Of a stretch of 64,000 nt of DNA, positions 41,990-49,786 are shown piece after piece. The notes beneath the pieces were generated by a model. That model was not told the origin of the DNA and did no database searches. It was given only the letters and a program-made list of their open reading frames with translations. A program made the position numbers and the translations under genes. The stretch lies in contig JBFWMD010000012.1 of the NCBI GenBank assembly GCA_050251775.1, positions 1 through 64,000 of the forward strand. Direction: 5' to 3'. The stretch comes from Paucidesulfovibrio sp050251775. GTDB lineage: Bacteria > Desulfobacterota > Desulfovibrionia > Desulfovibrionales > Desulfovibrionaceae. Every line of letters starts with the position of its first letter. Within the stretch, counting starts at the first letter, position 1.

Positions 41990-43348
41990 ATGAGAAAGAG
42001 TATCGGCGATGCGGTTCCCGTTGAAATTCTCCTGAACTCATTCAATAATTTTTTTAAAATGAATGCGTCGGGAGGAATCGTTCTCCTTCTTTGCACTATT
42101 ATCGCGCTTGTCTGGTCCAATTCGCCCTGGGCAGGCAGCTACGAAGCTGTCTGGCAGACGAGGATTACAGTTGGACTTGGCGATCTGGTCCTCTCCAAAC
42201 CAGCAATCCTGTGGATCAATGACGGCTTGATGGCCATTTTCTTCTTTTTGGTTGGTCTGGAAATCAAACGCGAAATGCTTGTAGGGGGCTTGTCCACTCC
42301 CAGCCAGACCGTCATGCCTGTTGCCGCGGCAATCGGGGGCATGGCCGTCCCGGCGCTCATTTTTTTGCTTTTCAATGCGGACCAGGATGCAGCGAGGGGA
42401 TGGGGCATCCCCATGGCGACCGACATCGCCTTTGCCCTCGGCATCCTGTCGCTTTTGGGAGATCGTGTCCCCGTGAGCCTGAAACTGTTTCTCACGGCGG
42501 TGGCGATTGTTGATGATATCGGCGCGATCCTGGTCATAGCGGTTTTCTACACGTCTTCGTTGAACCTTCTGGCCCTCTGCGCGGGGTTTGCCGTTCTCGG
42601 ATGCATGTGCTTACTCAATCTTCTTTGGGGAGTGCGGCATACCATCCCGTACTTGGTGCTCGGGATTGTTGTATGGTTTGCCTTCCTTGCCTCGGGAGTC
42701 CATGCCACGATCGCCGGTGTCCTCGCGGCGTTGACGATCCCTGCGGGTACAAAGCTGGATTGCACCGGCTTTGTGGAGAAACTTCGGAAAGCCGCCGATA
42801 CGTTCGAGCTGGCGATTACTCCCGGGAAAACAGTACTGACAAACAAGGAACAGCAAATAGCGCTCCATTCTTTGGAACACGCCTACGAAGCCGCGACGAC
42901 GCCTTTGCAAAACATTGAACATGCGCTGCATCCCTGGGTTTCGTTTGGCATCATGCCAATCTTCGCATTGGCCAATGCCGGAGTCTCACTGGAGGGTGAC
43001 ATTCTGCATGCCCTGAGTTCGCCATTGTCTCTTGGTGTGGTTTTCGGGCTTGTGATTGGCAAGCAACTGGGCGTTGCCGGAGCATGTTTTCTTGTGCAGA
43101 AGCTCGGGTTTTCCAGCTATCCCACAGGAACGACGCTTTTGCATCTGTATGGAGCGAGTTGTCTGACAGGTGTTGGATTTACCATGTCTATTTTTATTTC
43201 CAATCTCGCATTTGCTCAGAACCCGGCGTTGGTTGAACAATCCAAAATGTCGGTTTTATTCGCCTCGTTGCTGGCTGCCACGCTTGGATATATTGCGTTG
43301 CGCTTGCTTTTGCCGCCCGCAGCCTCTTCGGCGCAGGATTCGCAGTGA
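41990..43348 (+). CDS. nhaA: NhaA Na+/H+ antiporter
   Basis: 452 aa. ATG 41990 follows AGGA closely. About 12 membrane helices. The paired aspartates DD in VAIVDDIGAIL and the third in MATDIAFALGIL are the transport residues of NhaA; GKQLGVAG holds the conserved Lys. It exchanges internal Na+ (or Li+) for protons at the inner membrane. A longer cytoplasmic insertion (ELAITPGKTVLTNKEQQIALHSLEHA) is typical of the environmental NhaA group. GC is lower than the neighbours, suggesting transfer. Confidence 0.94.
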   Translation: MRKSIGDAVPVEILLNSFNNFFKMNASGGIVLLLCTIIALVWSNSPWAGSYEAVWQTRITVGLGDLVLSKPAILWINDGLMAIFFFLVGLEIKREMLVGGLSTPSQTVMPVAAAIGGMAVPALIFLLFNADQDAARGWGIPMATDIAFALGILSLLGDRVPVSLKLFLTAVAIVDDIGAILVIAVFYTSSLNLLALCAGFAVLGCMCLLNLLWGVRHTIPYLVLGIVVWFAFLASGVHATIAGVLAALTIPAGTKLDCTGFVEKLRKAADTFELAITPGKTVLTNKEQQIALHSLEHAYEAATTPLQNIEHALHPWVSFGIMPIFALANAGVSLEGDILHALSSPLSLGVVFGLVIGKQLGVAGACFLVQKLGFSSYPTGTTLLHLYGASCLTGVGFTMSIFISNLAFAQNPALVEQSKMSVLFASLLAATLGYIALRLLLPPAASSAQDSQ

Positions 43349-43471
43349 CCCGCTGACCACGGATGGGCGTCTGGTGGCGATTGGAAACCCGTCTCGGCAT
43401 CCAAAAGCAAGCGTTGAGTTGCCACGGAAGTTCCGGATGGACGCGTTCTGCATGGCGTAGGAAAGGGATGG

Positions 43472-45163
43472 TCAGGGGCGCGAGACCAGCCAACGCAGGA
43501 TGCGGCCTGAAGGGTCGCGGCCGGAGAGCGCGGCCAGAAAACGTTTCTCGGCTCCCTGGCCGCGTGCCAGCTCCAGAGCCAGGAGCAGTTCCTCCCGACC
43601 AGCATCGAGACGAAAGCTGCGCAGGTTCACCAGACCGGCTTCCAACCCCAGCCGCCAATCCTGGCGGCGGTGCAGGGTCAGGGTGGAGAGCAGGCCCAGC
43701 CGAGCGTGTTCCTGTCCGGGCCGGAAGGCGAGCAGGGCGTCGTTCTGGCGCACCAGTTCCAGGTCATCCGGTTTCCGGTGGAGAGCCAGGGCCAGGCAGT
43801 CCGAGGCTGCGGACGGAACGTGGCGCTCTTCGTTGAACAGGAAACCCGCGTCCACGTTGCGGCCCGCTTTGCGCAGCTCCCCGGCCCAGAGCCGGAGCAG
43901 CGCGGTGTCCCCTTCGGACTCGCGGGGCTGGCCGCCCCTGCGCGGGCACGCGCGCACGTGGCGCAGCCAGAAGGCCCTGGCATGGTCCGCAAGCCCGGTC
44001 CGAAGCGCGGACAGGCTGGCTGCGGCATTGACTTCGAGGCTGGCGCGGTGGGCGTTGGCGGCCCGCAGTTCGCTGAGGGTCGCAACGAGTTCTCCGGCGC
44101 GGCCCTCTTCGGCCAGGAGGCGCAGGCACAGCGCGGCCAAGGCGGGTTCACCCGCATGACGGCGCAGCACGGCCAAGGCCCGGTCCAGATCCAGGTCCAG
44201 GCGTCCGGCCCGATGCAACTGGCAGGCAGTGGCAGCCAGCCAGGCGTCCGCATCACGTCCCATGGCGGCGCTGTGCGGCGCATCCCGCAGGACGCGAACC
44301 AGGGCGCGGGCGCGGTGTTCGGGCTGGTGCTCGGCGCGCAGCCGTTCCCAGCCCGCCCGGGCCACGGCAGCGGCTTCGGTCGCGTGGGTGCGGGCGCGCT
44401 CCAGCAGCTCCAGCATTTCCAGTCCGTCTCCGTAGCAGAGGGTTTCCCTGCCAGGTTCAAAGAGCGGATCCTGGTCCGGGCCGAGGTCCTGGCCCACCAC
44501 GAGGCAACCCGAGGCGACCGCTTCGAACAGTCGGAAGTTGACCTCGCCGAGGATGGATTCGTTGGGCACGGTGCGGGTGCGCGCATAGAGTTGTTCCATG
44601 CCCTGGTGGTCGAGGTCCTGGGCATGGACGAAGTCCGAGCCGAAACGCTGCGCGAGCAATTCTACAAAGCGTATTCGTACGGGACGTTCCGGCGTGACCC
44701 GGCCCACAAAGGAAAGGGGCGTGTCGCGTTCGCTCCAGGGATGCCAGGGGCCAGCCGGAGCGTACCAGGGCAGCCAGACCGTGTGTTGCGCACCGTGTTT
44801 CGCCAAGTCGGGCAGCCAGCGCCGCTGGGTGGAAAAAGTCACGTCAAAAAGCCGGGCATAGCAGGATTGCCAAAAGGCATTCAGGTGGGGATCAATGGCC
44901 CAGAAGGCCTTGATGCAGGGGATTTCGCCCAGTCCGGAAAGCAGCACCCTGGGACGGAGCAATTCCTGCTGGAGCACGGCGTCAGGGACAAACCCGGCCT
45001 GGCGAAGCAGGTCCGGCAGGTGGGGTGTTTCGCCCGGAGCCGGGGCAAGGGGCAGCACTGTATGACCTTGCGCCTGCAAGGCCTCGCGGATGCGCGGCGA
45101 GACGTTTACGCAGCAGATGGCGAGGCGTTCGGCCGGGGAGGGCGTTTCGGTATGCGGGGCCAT
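43472..45163 (-). CDS. CgeB-like glycosyltransferase with TPR-like tail
   Basis: 563 aa. The first 300 residues have the CgeB/DUF3880 plan: ICCVNVSPRIREALQAQGH, FWAIDPHLNAFWQSCYARLFDVTFSTQRRW (part: AIDPHLNAFW), and the GT-B end with SFVGRVTPERP, ESILGEVNFRLFEAVASGCLVVGQDLGPDQD (part: NFRLFEAVASGCLVV). The last 250 residues are an all-helical, Ala/Leu-rich repeat region. Probably acts on a surface or flagellar-associated sugar, by analogy with relatives near flagellar genes. Acceptor unknown. Confidence 0.82.
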   Translation of the reverse strand: MAPHTETPSPAERLAICCVNVSPRIREALQAQGHTVLPLAPAPGETPHLPDLLRQAGFVPDAVLQQELLRPRVLLSGLGEIPCIKAFWAIDPHLNAFWQSCYARLFDVTFSTQRRWLPDLAKHGAQHTVWLPWYAPAGPWHPWSERDTPLSFVGRVTPERPVRIRFVELLAQRFGSDFVHAQDLDHQGMEQLYARTRTVPNESILGEVNFRLFEAVASGCLVVGQDLGPDQDPLFEPGRETLCYGDGLEMLELLERARTHATEAAAVARAGWERLRAEHQPEHRARALVRVLRDAPHSAAMGRDADAWLAATACQLHRAGRLDLDLDRALAVLRRHAGEPALAALCLRLLAEEGRAGELVATLSELRAANAHRASLEVNAAASLSALRTGLADHARAFWLRHVRACPRRGGQPRESEGDTALLRLWAGELRKAGRNVDAGFLFNEERHVPSAASDCLALALHRKPDDLELVRQNDALLAFRPGQEHARLGLLSTLTLHRRQDWRLGLEAGLVNLRSFRLDAGREELLLALELARGQGAEKRFLAALSGRDPSGRILRWLVSRP

Positions 45164-45540
45164 GCCGTTCTATAGCTGTTGCGCCTGGCGCGGGCAATGT
45201 GCGCGCAGAGCTTTTCGGGGGGCGCACCAAGGTGTGGCGATTTCTCTGGGATTTTGGATTTGTTTCTGAGAGCTCTGCCAACGATGCCGGGTCACTAGCA
45301 TAAAATATAAAACAACAGTTTGAATTTGTTGCAAAAGAAAAACAAAGGTCGGGCCTAATATCCCCTCGCCCCCTACCGATAAGAAGACCACGGCGGTTTC
45401 AGTTTGCAGGGGATCGCCGGAGACGGGCAGAGACTACCCGTCGTTCGGAACGATACGGATGTCGTTTCAGATCCCAGGGAAGGGACCCCTGGGGGGGAGG
45501 GAATCCCCCTTCAGGGTCATGGCCGCCAAGGAGGGGCGAA
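45164..45540. other. Regulatory gap before FlgM-like gene
   Basis: No gene. AT-rich at 45290-45360. It contains the sigma-28-type promoter at 45356-45382, then a GC-rich leader with a run of G (TGGGGGGGAGG near 45490-45500). Confidence 0.5.
45356..45382 (+). promoter_or_regulatory. Sigma-28 (FliA)-type promoter
   Basis: TAATATCC, exactly 11 bases, ACCGATAA. The -10 is 7/8 to GCCGATAA and the spacing matches; the -35 is about half matched. Directed at the FlgM-like gene, 159 bases downstream. Confidence 0.6.
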
Positions 45541-45756
45541 ATGCGGAATTGGATCGATCTGGACGCCCATCGTCGCGCCCGGCAGGATGAAATAGATGCC
45601 GCCAAGTGGCAGCGCAGCCAGGAGGCGTGCCCCGAAGAGTTTCGGCGCGAGGAAAAGCTGCGCCGTCTGAAGAAGCAGATCCGCGAGGGTACGTACAAGG
45701 CGGACATCAAGGATATCGCCATGCAGCTCGCCGCCGCCATGGAACCCATGATTTGA
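45541..45756 (+). CDS. FlgM-like anti-sigma-28 protein
   Basis: 71 aa. ATG 45541 follows AAGGAGGGG. The C-terminal IREGTYKADIKDIAMQLAAAM matches the sigma-28-binding end of FlgM (pattern: I-x-x-G-x-Y-x-x-D-x-x-x-I-A). The N-terminal half is charged (RRARQDEIDAAKWQRSQEACPEEFRREEKL) and not like enteric FlgM. Its sigma-28-type promoter gives the expected feedback. Other FlgM-type small proteins in Desulfovibrionales also keep only the C-terminal helix. Confidence 0.7.
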   Translation: MRNWIDLDAHRRARQDEIDAAKWQRSQEACPEEFRREEKLRRLKKQIREGTYKADIKDIAMQLAAAMEPMI

Positions 45757-46309
45757 CGCGGTGCAGTTATTCTGCGCTTACCCGGTGAACCGGGCATAGT
45801 GCGGATGATCGTCGGGTCTTCCAGACGCACACCCCAGACCCGTCACCCCAGCCCCCTTCACCCCGCGCCCCGAACCTTCCAAAGCCACTCCACCCTTCCG
45901 GCAAGCAGTACCACGCAGCATTCGGACCTCATTCTTTCCGTAAAGCAGCGGAGCATGGACCCTGCCGTGCTCTCGCTGCTTTCAGCGGCTTGCCGCATTT
46001 GCCCACTTTCCATTTTCTACCGATAAGTTGTCGGTCGCTTCGGGCCGGAAAGAAGTTTTTTTAACGACGCCAATGCGTCATGAAACTGGCGAAAATTCCA
46101 GGGCGAACCGCAGGAATCTGCGTTCGTCACCAGGTTTTAACTTTCCTGGGAACCCGCTTGTATGTTACATCTAGAGTAACTTGAGAAATTCTTGATAGGA
46201 GAAAACAGCTTGGAATACATTTTCTAGACCCCAGGTTTGCTCTGGCCCGGTGGTTCCGGCTTGAAAGCCTCGGACGAGGCGGCGGACACTCTACAACGGA
46301 GCGGGAAAC
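45757..46309. other. Long gene-free interval before PhoH gene
   Basis: Nothing coding was identified. There is a CCCGGTGAACCGGG hairpin near 45782-45795, an unpartnered ACCGATAA (46019-46026) and an inverted repeat GTTAC-n7-GTAAC (46164-46180). The last could be a regulator site for the PhoH gene, 130 bases downstream. Confidence 0.4.
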
Positions 46310-47512
46310 ATGGCGGAAAAGCGATTCGTGCTCGACACCAACGTCCTGATTGAGAATCCTAAATGCATCGCCGCGTTGCGAAACGGTCAGGAAAACAAGA
46401 TTCACATCCCCTACACGGTTCTTTCTGAACTTGATCGACTCAAAAAAGACGCCCGTATCGGGCATGTGGTCAGTCAGGCCGTGCAAACCCTGCTGCGGGA
46501 CGATCTCGTGCGGGTCATGGACCCTGGTTTTGCCAAGGGGCTGCACGACGAGTGCTTTGACGACCGGATACTGAAGGAGGTGGGCCACGCGGAAACGCGG
46601 GGCGAGCTTGCCCAACCCATTCTGATCACCAACGACCGTATCCTCCAGCTCAAGGCCAAGGTTTACGGCATTGCCTGCGAGGAATACCGCGATTCGGACC
46701 CGTTCCGTTCCGAATCCCAGCGCTACACGGGGTTTCTGGAGGAAGGCGACGAACCCGTTCCCAACTGCTTCACCTGGGAATCGGGAACGCCGGTCTTTCA
46801 CGGTCCGGACGGCCCCCGGTCCATTTCCTGGCAGAACGAGGCCTGGGGAGTGCGCCCGCGCAACGTCTACCAGAACCTCGCCCTGGAACTGCTGCTGCAT
46901 CCGGATATCGACCTCGTGTCCATCCAGTCCGAGGCGGGCTATGGCAAGACCTTCCTGGCCCTGGCCGCGGCCCTGCTCCTGACCCTGGAGAAAAAGGACA
47001 ATCCCTACCGCAAGATCTACCTGGTCAAACCCGTGGTGGAAATCGGGTCCAAGCTCGGCTACCTGCCCGGCGACGTGGAGGAAAAGATGCTCCCCTACGT
47101 CCGCTACATCCACGACCTGCTGCTCAAGCTGCACGATCTGCGCCCGGCCAATCGGGTCTTCATGGACCCGGCCTCGGACAATTTGCGGCTGAACCCCAAA
47201 CGGTTCGAGGTCCAACCCATCGCCTTTATCCGGGGCATGAACATCGAGAACGCCGTGGTGATCATCGATGAGATGCAGAACCTTTCGCGCGGGGAAACCC
47301 GCGCCCTGCTCACGCGCATGGGCGAAGGGGTCAAGTGCGTCTGCCTGGGCGACACCCGGCAGGTGGACCATCCCTACCTGAACGAATCCAACAATGGCCT
47401 GAATTGGGTGGTCAAGAAACTCAAGGGGTTCCGCAACTACGCCCACATCGTGCTCAAGGGCGAGCGCTCGCGCGGTCCCATCACGGATATGGTGCTCAAG
47501 AGCAAGCTTTAG
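46310..47512 (+). CDS. PIN-PhoH fusion ATPase/RNase (PhoH2)
   Basis: 400 aa. N-terminal PIN nuclease domain: RFVLDTNVLIENP, LSELDRLKK, ILITNDRIL carry the conserved Asp residues. C-terminal PhoH ATPase: QSEAGYGKTFLALAAA (P-loop, with YGKT), VIIDEMQNLSRGE (Walker B) and LGDTRQVDHP. The PhoH2 type unwinds and cuts RNA and belongs to toxin-antitoxin-like families in some bacteria. No antitoxin is seen before it here. ATG 46310. Confidence 0.92.
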   Translation: MAEKRFVLDTNVLIENPKCIAALRNGQENKIHIPYTVLSELDRLKKDARIGHVVSQAVQTLLRDDLVRVMDPGFAKGLHDECFDDRILKEVGHAETRGELAQPILITNDRILQLKAKVYGIACEEYRDSDPFRSESQRYTGFLEEGDEPVPNCFTWESGTPVFHGPDGPRSISWQNEAWGVRPRNVYQNLALELLLHPDIDLVSIQSEAGYGKTFLALAAALLLTLEKKDNPYRKIYLVKPVVEIGSKLGYLPGDVEEKMLPYVRYIHDLLLKLHDLRPANRVFMDPASDNLRLNPKRFEVQPIAFIRGMNIENAVVIIDEMQNLSRGETRALLTRMGEGVKCVCLGDTRQVDHPYLNESNNGLNWVVKKLKGFRNYAHIVLKGERSRGPITDMVLKSKL

Positions 47513-47515
47513 GGG

Positions 47516-48445
47516 TCAGGCCAGGCTGCCCAGAAGCATAACCGCGCCGAAGATCAGGATGGTGGCGGCTCCGGCCAGGGAGAGCAGGGCATGGAACAGC
47601 TCACCGCGCTTGTTGTCCGCTCCTGCGGTGGCCAGAGCGGCTCCGCCCGCGCCCGAAGCGGCCATTCCGAACAGCCCGGTGGTCAGGCCCATGCCCAACG
47701 CCAGGAAAAACATGGAGAGCAGGCCGGTTCCGGGAATGCCCAGACCAAAGGCGAAAACCAGGATCAAGGTGGCTCCGGGACAGGGAATCAGGCCGGTGAC
47801 AAAGGCGGTTGTCAGCATTTGCCGAAGATTTTCGGCAGGTTCCGGAGCAGGGGTGTTGTGGGTGTTGCGGGCGAACCGGCGGCATGCGCCGATCAGCAGG
47901 GCTGTTCCAAGCACCAGGAGCAGCGCGTAGCTGGCGCGTTCCAGCCAGATTCCCGCCGCCTCGAATCCCGCCAGGTTGTGGGCGAGCAGCAGCCAGGCAA
48001 GTCCCACCAACAGCGTGGCGGACCCCACGTGGGTGGCGCTCAGGGTAAGGCCCATGAGCATGGCCTGCGCCGGTCGCCCTGGTCTGGCAAGACAGTACGC
48101 GCTGACAACGGTCTTGCCGTGGCCCGGCCCGACGGCGTGGATCATGCCGTAAACCAAAGCCAGCCCGAGAAAGCCCCAGAATGAAGCCCCGAACGGATGT
48201 TCACGAAGGATTCTGGCGCGTTCGGACATCATGCCGCGGAGCATCTTTTGCGCCTTGACCACCTGTTGGAGCAGGGCGGCCACAGGGCCAGGGGCCTCTG
48301 GTGGGCGGGTTGACTGCTCGGAAAGCGCAGGCTCGGACCGGGTCTTTGATCCGGTTCCCGGTCCGAATGGACCGGAAAAGGCGGGACACGCGGAAAAAAG
48401 CAGAAGCAGGGTGGCGAGCAGCGGGAAAAGCGCGAGGCGGATCAT
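47516..48445 (-). CDS. RcnA/HupN-like nickel-cobalt transporter
   Basis: 309 aa. Signal-like N-terminus, cytosolic or periplasmic His-poor linker, then about six helices. Family motifs: GMIHAVGPGHGKTVV (HxxGPGHGK), SATHVGSATLL and LIPCPGATLILVFAFGLG. The proteins export Ni2+/Co2+ or take them up; the export type (RcnA) is more likely with the linked DUF1007 gene, a common pair for secreted metal-binding partner proteins. Stop overlaps nothing. Confidence 0.85.
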   Translation of the reverse strand: MIRLALFPLLATLLLLFSACPAFSGPFGPGTGSKTRSEPALSEQSTRPPEAPGPVAALLQQVVKAQKMLRGMMSERARILREHPFGASFWGFLGLALVYGMIHAVGPGHGKTVVSAYCLARPGRPAQAMLMGLTLSATHVGSATLLVGLAWLLLAHNLAGFEAAGIWLERASYALLLVLGTALLIGACRRFARNTHNTPAPEPAENLRQMLTTAFVTGLIPCPGATLILVFAFGLGIPGTGLLSMFFLALGMGLTTGLFGMAASGAGGAALATAGADNKRGELFHALLSLAGAATILIFGAVMLLGSLA

Positions 48446-49047
48446 GGTGTAGTAAAGGTATAGGTAATGAACTCCGGCACGATGAGTCCGAAATAGGTCA
48501 GCCTGGGGGCGGCCAGATGGTCCCGGCGCACAGTCAGCCCGGCGGGTCCCTGCGTGCCGCAGGCATCGAGCGGCAGGGCCATGTCCGCGTAATATTCCTC
48601 GTCGAAGACCGTGATGGCGACGGTGTGTGCGGTGGCTGCGTACGGCACGCGGCAGGGGGTGAAGAATCGGTAGCAGAGCTTGCCACCGCGGAGCGAGAGT
48701 TGAAAATCCAGCGCCCGGTCGGGCTGTTGGTCGGCCCCGTCCACGCTGAGCACAGTGAGGTAATGGTACTCCGTGAGAATGGAGAAGATTTCCTTGCGGT
48801 ACTTATCGGCCTCCTGCGGGTCGAAGGTCCCGTCATGGTCGGCGTCATACTCCTGAACCATGCCCATGGAAAACATCTCATCAAAAGTCCATTGCTGGCG
48901 GAAGCCGGTCAGGCCGTGTTCATCGAAAACGGCCGTGACGGCGCAGTCGATAAAAATATGCGGATGGGCATGGCCCGCAACGGGCTTAAGAAAAAGCAGG
49001 ACCAGGAGCAACAGGCCTGTCAGGGCGGAACGTTTCAAAATATTCAT
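48442..49047 (-). CDS. DUF1007 family periplasmic protein
   Basis: 201 aa. ATG 49047 (MNILKRSALTG) with signal peptide LLLLVLLFLKPVAGHAHPH. The His-rich start of the mature protein (HAHPHIFID) and DADHDGTFDPQEADKYRKEIF (EF-hand-like DxDxDG loop) are typical of DUF1007. Stop overlaps the transporter start (ATGA), so the pair is translated together. Usually linked to nickel/cobalt exporters; probably binds metal in the periplasm. Confidence 0.88.
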   Translation of the reverse strand: MNILKRSALTGLLLLVLLFLKPVAGHAHPHIFIDCAVTAVFDEHGLTGFRQQWTFDEMFSMGMVQEYDADHDGTFDPQEADKYRKEIFSILTEYHYLTVLSVDGADQQPDRALDFQLSLRGGKLCYRFFTPCRVPYAATAHTVAITVFDEEYYADMALPLDACGTQGPAGLTVRRDHLAAPRLTYFGLIVPEFITYTFTTP

Positions 49048-49170
49048 GCACACCAGGAGGGTGTACACCGCCGTGCGTGCCTCCGCAAGGTCGGCCGCTT
49101 GTCATTTGAACGCGTTTCTGGCAAGCAAGGCAGGTTGTTCCAGAACATCCCCCAGCGAGTTCAAACGCAC

Positions 49171-49587
49171 ATGATCGACAGCAAATCCCACGGCAAAGAG
49201 GGCCTTTTCCCGAAAGCCATCAGCCGGACCCAGTGTCGCGACACGGGCATGGCCATGACCCTGATCTGCCTGATCGGGGCCGTCATCTCCAAACAGCCGA
49301 TTTGGATTTACGCGGCCATGGCCATACTGGTGGTCAACATGACCGTTCCGGAGGTCATGAAGCCCCTGGGCTACCTTTGGTTCGGTCTTTCCGGGCTTCT
49401 GGGCGCGGTGGTTTCCAAAGTGCTGCTGACCGTACTCTTCTTCGTGCTGGTCACGCCCGTGGGCCTCTTGCGGCGCATCCTGGGCAAGGACACGCTGCGG
49501 CTGCGGCAGTGGAAGGACGGCGGAGGCTCAGTTTTTGTCGTCCGCGACCACGGCTATGTGGCCCAGGACGTGGAGCAGCCCTTCTGA
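49171..49587 (+). CDS. SxtJ-family membrane protein
   Basis: 138 aa. ATG 49171; no good ribosome site. Two or three hydrophobic helices (MTLICLIGAVISKQPIWIYAAMAILVVNM, LWFGLSGLLGAVVSKVLLTVLFFVLVTPVGLL in parts) then KDTLRLRQWKDGGGSVFVVRDH. This fits the SxtJ family, found beside carbamoyltransferase SxtI and the small SxtK/DUF5989 protein in saxitoxin and other clusters. Function unknown. Confidence 0.8.
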   Translation: MIDSKSHGKEGLFPKAISRTQCRDTGMAMTLICLIGAVISKQPIWIYAAMAILVVNMTVPEVMKPLGYLWFGLSGLLGAVVSKVLLTVLFFVLVTPVGLLRRILGKDTLRLRQWKDGGGSVFVVRDHGYVAQDVEQPF

Positions 49588-49613
49588 CGATCTGAACCAA
49601 TGGAGACACCCTT

Positions 49614-49763
49614 ATGGATTTCCTTCGCGACCTCTGGGCCTTTCTCAAGGTCCGCAAAAAGTTCTGGCTGCTGCCCATTCTGCTTACGCTGCTGCTCTTC
49701 GGCGCGCTGATCGTGTTTGCTGGCGGTTCGGCCATCGGTCCGTTTATCTATACCATTTTCTAA
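49614..49763 (+). CDS. DUF5989 (SxtK-type) small membrane protein
   Basis: 49 aa. ATG 49614, GGAG upstream. DFLRDLWAFLKVRKKFWLLP then one helix (ILLTLLLFGALIVFAGGSAI) and GPFIYTIF; the LRDLWxFLKxRKKFWLLP pattern is diagnostic for the family. Always found between an SxtJ-like gene and a carbamoyltransferase, as here; presumably an accessory membrane partner. Confidence 0.85.
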   Translation: MDFLRDLWAFLKVRKKFWLLPILLTLLLFGALIVFAGGSAIGPFIYTIF

Positions 49764-49786
49764 AAACCTCTTCGGGGAGCGACGCC

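Noticed and set aside
46019..46026. Second ACCGATAA as a sigma-28 promoter
   Set aside because: The expected -35 position reads TGCCCACT, with no match, so only the -10-like box is present.
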